A program made the position numbers and the translations under genes. Under the pieces are notes generated by a model. It saw nothing but the letters and a program-made list of their open reading frames with translations. It was not told where the DNA came from and ran no database searches. From a virus: a stretch of 29,841 nucleotides of DNA. Below, piece after piece: positions 8,254-14,201 of the stretch; position 1 is the first letter of the stretch; each line of letters begins with the position of its first letter. The stretch is taken from the IMG/VR virus record IMGVR_UViG_3300040751_002789, positions 1-29,841 of that record. One strand, written 5' to 3'.

Positions 8254-8866
8254 TAGGTATTGAACTTCAGTGTCACAATCGTCAATTGGTCTTACTGCCT
8301 TTCTAAAGGACCTGATGACTAGTCAGGGGTTTCAACTACCTTGGTGATTAGAATACTTTGTTAACGTAATTCGTTAAATAGTGTAGAATTGTTAATCGTA
8401 GTATTCTAATCTAAAAAACTTAAAATTCGTAGGTACGTCTCTCGGACTTATCTGTTACTTGTTAACTCCAGACCTTCAGGTAGGATTCTCACCTACTATC
8501 TGTCGTGAAAGGAGAAAGATCCTAGACTGCCGTCTTGTGTCGGTTTGGGTGCAAACCCTAACCCTATCTCTTTCACAGTGCGCGGCTCTCGGCCGACTTC
8601 AGTATCGAGCGTTTCTTCATACACGGAGACGCTTTCATACCCACTGTATTGATTCGTTCTGACCCGTATAATTACGTACTTTCCAGTACTGGCCCTCTCA
8701 TTACTCTGCCGAATATATCTGTTACGATTGGATATACTCAACAGTTTCAGCTGCCAGTCGGGTTGTCCACCTATATCTTTGAGCCTTCCGATTGATAAGA
8801 TCTTCTATTCGACTCAGGTTATCCATTCACCAATTGTCTCTGTTGGTGGGGTGTTTCCCTCAATAT
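8201..8866 (-). ncRNA. Putative large structured non-coding RNA, about 660 nt
   Basis: The stretch has its own promoter (8873-8901, predicted start near 8866) and its own terminator (8201-8253), and no convincing protein gene. Bases 8521-8640 hold 64 G+C of 120 (53%), against 17 of 60 at 9001-9060. Many local stems are visible by eye: a 12-bp pair 8346-8357 with 8400-8411; 8505-8511 with 8570-8576 continued by 8517-8520 with 8566-8569; GGTTTG/CAAACC 8542-8547 with 8552-8557; 8608-8612 with 8629-8633 inside 8602-8605 with 8637-8640; GTAGG/CCTAC 8480-8484 with 8492-8496; CCTGA/TCAGG 8311-8315 with 8323-8327. Size, phage setting and tRNA neighbour resemble the ornate RNAs GOLLD and ROOL, but I cannot match a family. 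tmRNA and RNase P signatures were not found. Confidence 0.65.
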
Positions 8867-8872
8867 GATACT

Positions 8873-8901
8873 ATTATACTATAGTTTCATTATGATGTCA
8901 A
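8873..8901 (-). promoter_or_regulatory. Early sigma70-type promoter for the structured RNA
   Basis: TTGACA (8901-8896), 17 nt, TATAAT (8878-8873) on the minus strand, in the conserved AACTATTGACATCATAATGA context. The first protein start downstream is far away, so the direct product is the putative RNA at 8201-8866. Confidence 0.9.
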
Positions 8902-8920
8902 TAGTTTTTATGAAAAAAGT

Positions 8921-9112
8921 TTAATTATTTGATAATATGAAATCTGCTACGTCAGAATCCTCGGTAGCTTCAACAATACAAGGAATTCCTTTTGCATCCA
9001 TTTTATTAACAAAATCTCTTGCATGTTTATATCTCATCTCACCTTGGTCAATTTTTTCCATTGTGGATGGATTAATAATAGAGACATTAAATAATGTAAA
9101 GTCAGTAATCAT
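8921..9112 (-). CDS. Hypothetical small phage protein, 63 aa
   Basis: No family recognised. Acidic, soluble; the segment RYKHARDFVNKMDAKGIPC followed by IVEATEDSDV suggests a small alpha/beta fold. The ATG overlaps the stop of the upstream gene (ATGA at 9109-9112). Last gene of the operon running from 10351 down to 8921. Confidence 0.66.
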   Translation of the reverse strand: MITDFTLFNVSIINPSTMEKIDQGEMRYKHARDFVNKMDAKGIPCIVEATEDSDVADFILSNN

Positions 9113-9297
9113 ATTTCAGTAATATTTGATTTATGAACGACAGTTGATTCTAATCTGCCATACTTGTCGTACGTATATACTGTTTCTTGTTGAAAATCGT
9201 TACCTACTTTAGTTACTGCTTTTATTACACGAGTATCATATTCAACTTTGTTGAAATAATTAGTTGGCCAAGTGGGGCTAATTGGTGTAATTTCCAT
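9109..9297 (-). CDS. Hypothetical small phage protein, 62 aa
   Basis: Soluble protein with no recognised family. The TVYTYDKYGRLES segment looks like a beta-hairpin repeat as in RHS/YD-type sequences, but it is too short to mean much. The ATG directly abuts the stop of the upstream gene at 9298 and ends in an ATGA overlap with the next gene, so it sits within a tight operon. Confidence 0.62.
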   Translation of the reverse strand: MEITPISPTWPTNYFNKVEYDTRVIKAVTKVGNDFQQETVYTYDKYGRLESTVVHKSNITEI

Positions 9298-9510
9298 TTA
9301 ATCATTTTCCTTTTGCGTGTCGTACCATTTAACTAATTCTTGGTTATCTCCCAATCCTTGAGTTTTAAGATAACCCATTTCAATTAGTGTATCAATTGTT
9401 TCTTGAGTGATTCTTTTTGAATGCTTGAATGAAGGAGGTTCATTTCTTGCCATAAACCAACCTACACAAGTAAATATTAAAGCAGTTAACCAATAAGTCC
9501 AATTATCCAT
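9298..9510 (-). CDS. Small membrane-anchored protein, 70 aa
   Basis: An N-terminal hydrophobic helix (about residues 4-19, WTYWLTALIFTCVGWFMA) is followed by a soluble tail of about 50 residues with two short helices. ATG at 9510 is chosen because GGAG lies 6 nt upstream; an upstream in-frame start at 9522 has no ribosome site. Function unknown. Confidence 0.65.
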   Translation of the reverse strand: MDNWTYWLTALIFTCVGWFMARNEPPSFKHSKRITQETIDTLIEMGYLKTQGLGDNQELVKWYDTQKEND

Positions 9511-9511
9511 A

Positions 9512-9754
9512 TTAATCTCCATGTCTTGCTAAGACTGCATCAATAATTTTTTCTTGTATTGATTGTGTGTCGTCATCTATCTGACTTGGGTTAGTAATTG
9601 CGCTATCATCTTCAGTAATAATAAAATCATTTTTAATAGCCATTTTATATATTTGGTTTTCTGTCATAGTTTCCAAACAAGCTAATAAAAGATCATTTTT
9701 ATTAATGAAGCCTTTGTTCGCATCGTACATTAATTGCTCTGCTATTTGTTCCAT
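9512..9754 (-). CDS. Hypothetical acidic phage protein, 80 aa
   Basis: Soluble helical protein. Residues 1-50 (MEQIAEQLMYDANKGFINK onward) resemble the short conserved N-terminal domain found on many phage proteins of unknown function, with ETMTENQIYKMA as its core. The tail is acidic. A strong ribosome site AAGGAGAG lies 5 nt before the ATG. Name and role unknown. Confidence 0.7.
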   Translation of the reverse strand: MEQIAEQLMYDANKGFINKNDLLLACLETMTENQIYKMAIKNDFIITEDDSAITNPSQIDDDTQSIQEKIIDAVLARHGD

Positions 9755-9787
9755 AAGAACTCTCCTTTCTATATTGCTAATTATAAT

Positions 9788-10351
9788 TTAAGCAACTTCA
9801 GTCGCATTCCACCATTCAGGTATATCACGTTTTGACCATGTCATACTAAAACGATTTTGCTTTGTATGATAAAACGCACGGTATGATTCTACCGCATTTT
9901 CAGATATGCACTCTGGGTTTGATGCCATAGCAAGTCTGAATGGTGTTCTTTTATTTGACCTCTTCATATTTTCAGGAGGTGCCTTTAAGGCGTTTCTTAA
10001 TTTGTTGTCGGTTGCATGTATCTTTCCATACCTATGTGTATATTCATTACACAATGCAACAAAATGTTTATAGTGCCAATTATAGTTGGCGGTATTTTCT
10101 CTTGTCCAAATAGTACACGGATGATTGAAATGACATGCTTTATACAGTGTCCTTTCTCTTTCTTTATCTTCAAGATAAAAATATTGTAGCATAGAACCAC
10201 TTCTTGAAGGTCTACGTTCCATTATACCGTCACACATACGATGAGTTGTTGAAAGCATCTGTGCAGATTCAATAACCATCTTAACAACATGCTTATCACA
10301 TTGTTGTTGTGCAGCTAATATTGGATCTTCATCTAAAATAAATAAATTCAT
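9788..10351 (-). CDS. Conserved phage protein of unknown function, 187 aa
   Basis: The N-terminus MNLFILDEDPILAAQQQCDK with DKHVVKMVIESAQML and a following His-Arg-x-x-Asp-Gly is a pattern I recognise from many T4-like marine phage proteins of unknown function. The protein is rich in His, Cys and aromatic residues, with NHPCTIWTRENTANYNWHYKH in the middle, and may bind metal. The start is fixed by the conserved N-terminus. The -10 box of its promoter (10359-10364) ends 7 nt before the ATG, so the transcript should have no leader, and no ribosome site is visible. Confidence 0.78.
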   Translation of the reverse strand: MNLFILDEDPILAAQQQCDKHVVKMVIESAQMLSTTHRMCDGIMERRPSRSGSMLQYFYLEDKERERTLYKACHFNHPCTIWTRENTANYNWHYKHFVALCNEYTHRYGKIHATDNKLRNALKAPPENMKRSNKRTPFRLAMASNPECISENAVESYRAFYHTKQNRFSMTWSKRDIPEWWNATEVA

Positions 10352-10358
10352 AGTGTCT

Positions 10359-10387
10359 ATTATATCAAAAGTTTAACTAAATGTCAA
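10359..10387 (-). promoter_or_regulatory. Early sigma70-type promoter giving a leaderless mRNA
   Basis: TTGACA (10387-10382), 17 nt, TATAAT (10364-10359) on the minus strand. Only AGACACT separates the -10 from the ATG at 10351. The -35 overlaps the stop codon of the gene ending at 10377. Confidence 0.87.
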
Positions 10388-10658
10388 TAGTAAAAAAGCC
10401 TATTTCTTCAACACGGGCTTTTATGTATTCAGAAGCTTGTTCTAAACCTTCAATCAGAGATGCTATATCTTCTTTATGATACTCTGCAAATTTATCTACT
10501 CCAGGTACTTTGTAGCCTTCTAAATTGCTGTCAATTAATTCTTTCCAAGTATGTACTTCTTCCCATTCGGGCTCGCAATTGTCTCCAACATATATAGATT
10601 TTAAAATACCTTCCGGCCGAATCCAAGTGCTATAATCAACTTCAAGCTCAACCTTCAT
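10377..10658 (-). CDS. Hypothetical phage protein, 93 aa
   Basis: Acidic protein starting MKVELEVDYSTWIRPEG, likely beta then helical (EDIASLIEGLEQASEYIKARVEEIG). ATG at 10658 is preferred because GAGGAGGA lies 9 nt upstream; a TTG six bases earlier is too close to it. It overlaps the upstream AbrB-like gene by 11 nt. No family recognised. Confidence 0.66.
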   Translation of the reverse strand: MKVELEVDYSTWIRPEGILKSIYVGDNCEPEWEEVHTWKELIDSNLEGYKVPGVDKFAEYHKEDIASLIEGLEQASEYIKARVEEIGFFTIDI

Positions 10659-10842
10659 TTTCAAACGTCCTCCTCAAGGTATATCCAGGATATTCACTGT
10701 ATTCTTCACATATTAAGGTTTCTTCCAATTCGAGCTCGTCACCTTCGCTCCAACCCATTTCAACTATTAGTTCATCGGGAATAGGTAAAATCAGTTCTCC
10801 AGTTTTTGGGTCCTCTTCTATACTAACTATGTATTTAGTCAT
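10648..10842 (-). CDS. AbrB/MazE-like DNA-binding protein, 64 aa
   Basis: The sequence DPKTGELILPIPDELIVEMG followed by WSEGDELELEE is a SpoVT/AbrB (swapped-hairpin) motif, as in MazE antitoxins and AbrB regulators, which bind DNA as dimers. ATG at 10842 is chosen, with GGGAGT upstream and homology starting there; the longer open frame to 10911 lies in the neighbouring gene. No toxin partner is apparent next to it, so a stand-alone transcriptional regulator is more likely than an antitoxin. It overlaps the neighbour starting at 11050 by 8 nt. Confidence 0.68.
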   Translation of the reverse strand: MTKYIVSIEEDPKTGELILPIPDELIVEMGWSEGDELELEETLICEEYSEYPGYTLRRTFENEG

Positions 10843-11050
10843 TTTTGTAATACTCCCAATCGCCAAAAATTTCAGGTGCCTGTTCGGCCGCTTTTTCCAT
10901 ATAGTAATCACCAGGATAATGCTTCAAGCAACGATATGCTTCTTTGCGAATTTCCTTAGGAACACGTGGAGTCTTTTTAGGATTCATTAAATCAACTAAA
11001 AACTGTCGAGTATTATTTACAGCCCATCGGCGTTCATTTGGCATTGTCAT
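10835..11050 (-). CDS. Hypothetical basic phage protein, 71 aa
   Basis: Opens MTMPNERRWAVNNTRQFLVD and is basic and helical, with PRVPKEIRKEAYRCLKHYPG. This is a pattern I recognise from small proteins in many phages and proteobacterial mobile elements (the BPSL0761-type family is a possible relative), function unknown. ATG at 11050 or 11044 could be used; AGGTGG lies just upstream. It overlaps the upstream gene's end by 17 nt. Part of the higher-GC cassette. Confidence 0.68.
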   Translation of the reverse strand: MTMPNERRWAVNNTRQFLVDLMNPKKTPRVPKEIRKEAYRCLKHYPGDYYMEKAAEQAPEIFGDWEYYKND

Positions 11051-11357
11051 CTGCCCACCTAATCTTTTTGCCGTAGTGTTTTTCAAATAACGCAATCAGT
11101 TCATCGTACGGTACTTGTTCTTCCGATTCAAACTCATCTAGCCAATCACTGAACGCATTCCAGTCTTCACCGTGCATCACAGGCAAACTGTATTCGTCCT
11201 GACCACACCAATATTCTTCTTCGTCAAGACCACGAATGTCTATACGTCCGGCTGAGTATTGAATAGTTGGAGTTACACTATCGGCTTCAAGCAGTCCTCG
11301 CTCTTTATACCAGTGAAGATTAATTGGACCCATCCAGTTAGTGCTGTAGGTAATCAT
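11034..11357 (-). CDS. Hypothetical phage protein, 107 aa
   Basis: Starts MITYSTNWMGPINLHWYKER and continues with an acidic domain (GLDEEEYWCGQDEYSLPVM) and helical DWNAFSDWLDEFES. I recognise the pattern as widespread in marine phages and some bacteria, with no assigned function. ATG at 11357 follows GGAAGGAA and overlaps the upstream stop (ATGA). Member of the higher-GC cassette. Confidence 0.7.
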   Translation of the reverse strand: MITYSTNWMGPINLHWYKERGLLEADSVTPTIQYSAGRIDIRGLDEEEYWCGQDEYSLPVMHGEDWNAFSDWLDEFESEEQVPYDELIALFEKHYGKKIRWADDNAK

Positions 11358-11863
11358 AAGTATTCCTTCCAACTTAGCTCGTCAATAAAGACTTTTAATG
11401 TTCTGTTATCATCTTGTAAAGCATAAAAGATTCCTTCTTCTTTATTGAGATACTTTACATAAGTTCGTCCATTATCGTCAATTACTTCAAAGCGTGTGAC
11501 ACATTTCATAGCCTGCAGGTCCTCGCCATCAAAGATAGCATTGTGAATAGCCATGTAGCCACAGTCCATACCACGACCATACATGCTGATGTCAAACCCG
11601 AACACATCATACAGTGCATAACGATAACTGCCGCGGTCTTGTAGCTCTGCTTTGTGTATACGCTTACACACAGCATAGAACGCATCTTCACGTTCTTGTT
11701 CAGTTAGCCCGTTCCACCAATCGTCATTATCGTCTTCGTACTGCTTACGAGCTTTTTCTATTTCTTGGCTTAGTTCTGTCAGTGCATCCAATGCTTCAGA
11801 CTGTTTATTGCGAGGATCCATACCACCATCGCTCACAATATCTGTATACTTGTCATCGCTCAT
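11354..11863 (-). CDS. Conserved phage hypothetical protein, 169 aa
   Basis: Core WWNGLTEQEREDAFYAVCKR followed by IHKAELQDRGSYRYALYDVF and GYMAIHNAIFDGE is a motif set I recognise from phages of several morphotypes; no function is known to me. ATG at 11863 is chosen for GGAG seven bases upstream, rather than the ATG six bases earlier. It ends with the ATGA overlap to the next gene. Member of the higher-GC cassette. Confidence 0.72.
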   Translation of the reverse strand: MSDDKYTDIVSDGGMDPRNKQSEALDALTELSQEIEKARKQYEDDNDDWWNGLTEQEREDAFYAVCKRIHKAELQDRGSYRYALYDVFGFDISMYGRGMDCGYMAIHNAIFDGEDLQAMKCVTRFEVIDDNGRTYVKYLNKEEGIFYALQDDNRTLKVFIDELSWKEYL

Positions 11864-12209
11864 GGCCATACTCCATTTGTAATACCATCCAATTAGTATC
11901 TTCAGGCATCAGAGTAATCTGACCTTCAAATACTTCATTCTCTTTGAGTTGATTATACACTCCACTGTTAGCCATTGTCAAGCGATAACCTTTTTTGTGA
12001 CACACATAGCAACTACCTGATGCACCCCAAAACTTCAAATGGTCGCCTTCTTCGGTTACTTTGGTGATACCACTGTTCATACGCCAACTGTCACCTGAAA
12101 GATATCCACCTGACCAACCAGCAAGCACTTTGTAGAAACCTTTGTCATACTTGCCTTCTTTAATTTTTAGGATAACCCAGTTATCTGGAAAATAGTTTTG
12201 TTCACTCAT
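11853..12209 (-). CDS. Hypothetical phage protein with paired cysteines, 118 aa
   Basis: Soluble, beta-rich protein beginning MSEQNYFPDNWVILKIKEG, with GFYKVLAGWSGGYLSGDSWRM and GASGSCYVCHKKGYRLTM. The single Cys-x-x-Cys is too little for a zinc site by itself. ATG at 12209 follows GAGGTGA. It overlaps both neighbours by a few bases. Function unknown; found in the higher-GC cassette with other small marine-phage hypotheticals. Confidence 0.7.
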   Translation of the reverse strand: MSEQNYFPDNWVILKIKEGKYDKGFYKVLAGWSGGYLSGDSWRMNSGITKVTEEGDHLKFWGASGSCYVCHKKGYRLTMANSGVYNQLKENEVFEGQITLMPEDTNWMVLQMEYGHER

Positions 12210-12498
12210 CACTCACCTCTATAATCATGACATCATCAGTCCAACGAATGCGTTCCACAATCAAAGGTTCATCGCCCTTCTGACCACCTTGAATCTCATC
12301 AAAGTAAATCTTAGAACCAATCCCAACATACGGGCCGCCGCTTGGGTCAAACATACCAAGATTACTATAATCAATATGTTCCTCAAGGTGTTTACCACCG
12401 AAACGACAGTACTTCATTGAGTTACCAGTCATGTGAAACCGGTACTCTTTGTCATTGAGTTTTTCCCAATGATACTCATCACCATAACGATTTTTCAT
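12202..12498 (-). CDS. Hypothetical phage protein, 98 aa
   Basis: Opens MKNRYGDEYHWEKLNDKEYR, with FGGKHLEEHIDYSNLGMFDP, and ends in a beta-rich segment. The frame is open upstream to 12729 but that part runs through two tRNA genes, so the ATG at 12498 with AGAGGAAA upstream is the start. No family recognised. First gene of the cassette, directly downstream of the tRNA cluster, and probably co-transcribed with it. Confidence 0.7.
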   Translation of the reverse strand: MKNRYGDEYHWEKLNDKEYRFHMTGNSMKYCRFGGKHLEEHIDYSNLGMFDPSGGPYVGIGSKIYFDEIQGGQKGDEPLIVERIRWTDDVMIIEVSDE

Positions 12499-12526
12499 TA
12501 CTAAACATTTCCTCTGTTGGTTAATT

Positions 12527-12603
12527 TGGTCGGAGTAATAGGATTCGAACCTATGACCCTCTGCTCCCAAAGCAGATGCGCTACCAGGCTGCGCTATACT
12601 CCG
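12527..12603 (-). tRNA. tRNA-Pro (anticodon UGG)
   Basis: Full cloverleaf on the minus strand, 77 nt with encoded CCA. Acceptor CGGAGTA pairs TACTCCG, discriminator A. Anticodon arm TCTGC-TTTGGGA-GCAGA gives UGG, reading CCA. T-loop GTTCGAATC present. Confidence 0.95.
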
Positions 12604-12607
12604 GATT

Positions 12608-12695
12608 TGGCGGAGAAGGTGAGATTCGAACTCACGGAACCTTTCAGTTCGCAGGTTTTCAAGACCTGTGCATTCAACCACTCTGCCACTTCTCC
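12608..12695 (-). tRNA. tRNA-Ser (anticodon UGA)
   Basis: 88 nt with encoded CCA, acceptor GGAGAAG/CTTCTCC, discriminator G. Anticodon arm CAGGT-CTTGAAA-ACCTG gives UGA. The long variable arm expected of a class II serine tRNA is present. Confidence 0.95.
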
Positions 12696-12702
12696 TACTA
12701 CT

Positions 12703-12778
12703 TGGTAGGACTGGGTGGAGTTGAACCACCGACCTTCCGCTTATAAGACGGATGCTCTAACCATTGAGCTACAGTCCT
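12703..12778 (-). tRNA. tRNA-Ile (anticodon UAU)
   Basis: 76 nt with encoded CCA. Acceptor AGGACTG pairs CAGTCCT, discriminator A. Anticodon arm TCCGT-CTTATAA-GCGGA gives UAU for the AUA codon, which is rare in many bacteria but common in AT-rich phages. Confidence 0.93.
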
Positions 12779-12783
12779 ATATT

Positions 12784-12870
12784 TGGTGCCTCGAGTCGGA
12801 ATCGAACCGACAAGCTCTTACGAGCGAGAGATTTTAAGTCTCTTGTGTTTACCTATTTCACCACCGAGGC
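12784..12870 (-). tRNA. tRNA-Leu (anticodon UAA)
   Basis: 87 nt with encoded CCA, class II with a long variable arm. Acceptor GCCTCGG pairs with TCGAGGC (one G-U). Anticodon arm AGAGA-CTTAAAA-TCTCT gives UAA for UUA codons. Confidence 0.95.
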
Positions 12871-12880
12871 GTAAACACTA

Positions 12881-12909
12881 AAGAAAAGCCCATCAGACGA
12901 CAGGCTCTT
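12881..12909 (-). terminator. Weak hairpin terminator between the 91-aa gene and the tRNA cluster
   Basis: On the minus strand AAGAGCC (12909-12903) pairs with GGCTTTT (12890-12884, one G-U pair) around a 12-nt loop, followed by CTTTAG. It is probably only partly effective, since the tRNAs downstream have no obvious promoter of their own. Confidence 0.5.
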
Positions 12910-12928
12910 CGGATTTGGTCAGAACGAC

Positions 12929-13204
12929 CTATGATGCTTTAAGCATGGTGGCTGGGACTCTCCAAATACCTTGAGGAGTCGAAACCTTAATGTTCTTTTG
13001 CATTACTTTTTCAACAACTCCGGAGATTTTTTCTCCTGACCTGTTTACGAAGAATACGGAATCTCCTGTTGAGAAGTTTCCTGTTGCCATTTGAGCAACG
13101 TTAGTTTGATGTTGCTTGAACAAAGAAGCAACCATTTTAAAATCACCACCTTCCATCTTAGAGAACAAAGTGTTGATTTGCGAGATTTCATTTTTAGTTA
13201 ACAT
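12929..13204 (-). CDS. Small SH3-like phage protein, 91 aa
   Basis: An N-terminal helical half (MLTKNEISQINTLFSKM) is followed by a compact beta domain (GDSVFFVNRSGEKISGVVEK, then KVSTPQGIWRVPATML) that reads like a KOW/SH3-type barrel. Such proteins recur in T4-like marine phages without known function; nucleic-acid binding is only a guess. It follows the promoter at 13236-13264 and the ribosome site AAAGGAAA. Confidence 0.7.
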   Translation of the reverse strand: MLTKNEISQINTLFSKMEGGDFKMVASLFKQHQTNVAQMATGNFSTGDSVFFVNRSGEKISGVVEKVMQKNIKVSTPQGIWRVPATMLKAS

Positions 13205-13235
13205 AATATATTTCCTTTTTCCAATTTATAGAACT

Positions 13236-13264
13236 ATTATACTATAGTTTCTTTATGATGTCAA
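13236..13264 (-). promoter_or_regulatory. Early sigma70-type promoter
   Basis: TTGACA (13264-13259), 17 nt, TATAAT (13241-13236) in the AACTAT...ATAGTT context. It drives the 91-aa gene and probably, by readthrough, the tRNA cluster and the cassette down to 10377. Confidence 0.9.
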
Positions 13265-13272
13265 TAGTTTTT

Positions 13273-13455
13273 TTAAGAAATTTCATTTTCTTGAGAATAA
13301 CGAATTTCAGCCAAATCAACTTTAAGCTCAGAAATCATTGCCAAAGTTTCAGGAGGGAAATACTCCTTCCCAAGGTGGCTGTTAAGAGATAACATTGCTG
13401 TTTCAGCTTCTCGTAAAGCTAATACCTTTCGGTCGATGTTTTGAATGTTTTCCAT
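13273..13455 (-). CDS. Hypothetical small helical protein, 60 aa
   Basis: Soluble, mostly helical (IDRKVLALREAETAMLSL, then ELKVDLAEIRYSQ). ATG at 13455 is chosen because GGAGT lies six bases upstream; the open frame further up lies inside the neighbour. Two bases separate it from the upstream stop. Function unknown. Confidence 0.62.
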   Translation of the reverse strand: MENIQNIDRKVLALREAETAMLSLNSHLGKEYFPPETLAMISELKVDLAEIRYSQENEIS

Positions 13456-13457
13456 AA

Positions 13458-13658
13458 TTATACTCCAGTACTCATAAAACAATGTGCAGCTTTTGATGGA
13501 GGAACCATCATACCAATTTCATCAAATCCATAAAGAACAAATCCATCCATAGGATCAGTTCCTTTTTCGTATTCAATCAAGTCAAACCCAGCAGGTCGAG
13601 AACCACGAAAAGTATTGATGTCTTCAATTAGGATTGTTTCTAAAGTCATGTTTTCCAT
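13458..13658 (-). CDS. Hypothetical small phage protein, 66 aa
   Basis: Soluble acidic protein, MENMTLETILIEDINTFRGS then a Gly/Asp-rich beta segment (GFVLYGFDEIGMMVPPS). No family recognised. First gene after the promoter at 13683-13711; GAGATGG is the only ribosome-site-like sequence near the ATG. Confidence 0.6.
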   Translation of the reverse strand: MENMTLETILIEDINTFRGSRPAGFDLIEYEKGTDPMDGFVLYGFDEIGMMVPPSKAAHCFMSTGV

Positions 13659-13682
13659 CTCTGTTTCAATTATTGAATGTAT

Positions 13683-13711
13683 ATTATGGCAGGTTTATCT
13701 TGAAATGTCAA
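13683..13711 (-). promoter_or_regulatory. Sigma70-type promoter, divergent variant
   Basis: TTGACA (13711-13706), 17 nt, CATAAT (13688-13683) on the minus strand. It keeps the exact spacing but lacks the ATAGTT after the -10 seen in the rest of the family. Drives 13458-13658. Confidence 0.72.
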
Positions 13712-13887
13712 CAACTTTTTTCAGTTATTTTTAGAACTTTTTGTTATATTATTTGCGATTATTATTCACTCTAAAATGTCCTCTAGTAATCACAAATGAT
13801 CATAGTATATTGTATCATACGCCAGAGCTGAAGCCTCTAGAAGTGCCAATTTAAGCTTTATGGTTTCGTATTGGTATATTCATTGTG
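13712..13887. other. Divergent intergenic region between early genes and the curli-like island
   Basis: About 180 nt of AT-rich sequence separating the minus-strand early promoter from the plus-strand late promoter. I see no gene, tRNA or convincing terminator in it, only short imperfect palindromes. It marks the boundary of the late island. Confidence 0.6.
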
Positions 13888-13895
13888 TATAAATA
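13888..13895 (+). promoter_or_regulatory. Late promoter TATAAATA at the head of the curli-like island
   Basis: Perfect T4 late box. With the box at -13 to -6, +1 falls on 13901, the A of the first ATG of the island, so the primary transcript should start with the start codon. It ties the island to late transcription with the structural genes. Confidence 0.82.
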
Positions 13896-13900
13896 ACGGT

Positions 13901-14197
13901 ATGGAAGAAATATTTCAACTAATATCTGACGTTGGTTTACCTATTGCTGGCGCTCTTACAATGGGATTCTTTATATTCATTATTATTAAGCAAATCTTTG
14001 AAGGAATTATTGATAACATTGGTACACTAACAATGTTTGCCGAATCATTAGAGAACCGAGCAAGGACAATGTCCAATGAGATGGTCAAGATTGACCTTCT
14101 TGTTTCGAGTGCCTTAGGGTTAAACCCGGATATTGAAAGAGTAGCTCGCGCTGAAAATTTTGTTGAAGACGGAAAAGTTGACGTAAGAAGAGATTAA
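13901..14197 (+). CDS. Small single-pass membrane protein, 98 aa (holin-like?)
   Basis: Residues 8-33 form a hydrophobic helix (VGLPIAGALTMGFFIFIIIK), followed by an amphipathic region with FAESLENRARTMSNEM and an acidic C-terminus. ATG at 13901 is chosen; an upstream TTG at 13871 would precede the late promoter. The topology (N-terminal membrane helix, helical cytoplasmic tail) resembles small phage holin-like or spanning-adaptor proteins, and the next gene has the same plan. It may be an inner-membrane partner of the secretion genes downstream. No family recognised. Confidence 0.7.
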   Translation: MEEIFQLISDVGLPIAGALTMGFFIFIIIKQIFEGIIDNIGTLTMFAESLENRARTMSNEMVKIDLLVSSALGLNPDIERVARAENFVEDGKVDVRRD

Positions 14198-14201
14198 AAT
14201 A

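Noticed and set aside
8311-8327. Anticodon-arm-like hairpin (5-bp stem, 7-nt loop)
   Set aside because: No acceptor stem or proper D and T arms can be drawn around it, so it is not a tRNA.
8459-8662. Plus-strand open frame of 67 codons inside the same stretch
   Set aside because: Opposite to the promoter, low-quality protein sequence, and explained by the GC-rich structured RNA.
8496-8741. Minus-strand open frame of 81 codons starting with TTG inside the putative RNA
   Set aside because: No ribosome site, a TTG start, unusual composition, and it runs through several strong stems. I treat it as part of the RNA, though it should be tested by conservation.
8755-8815. Possible group I intron core (AAGATATAG-like string on the minus strand)
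   Set aside because: The string resembles the S element, but I could not find matching P, Q and R elements or a split gene on the two sides.
12517-12708. Plus-strand open frame across two tRNA genes
   Set aside because: It is antisense to clear tRNAs; this type of spurious protein is a known annotation artefact.
12499-12729. N-terminal extension of the 98-aa gene through the tRNA region
   Set aside because: It would translate tRNA-Pro and tRNA-Ser. The ATG at 12498 has its own ribosome site.
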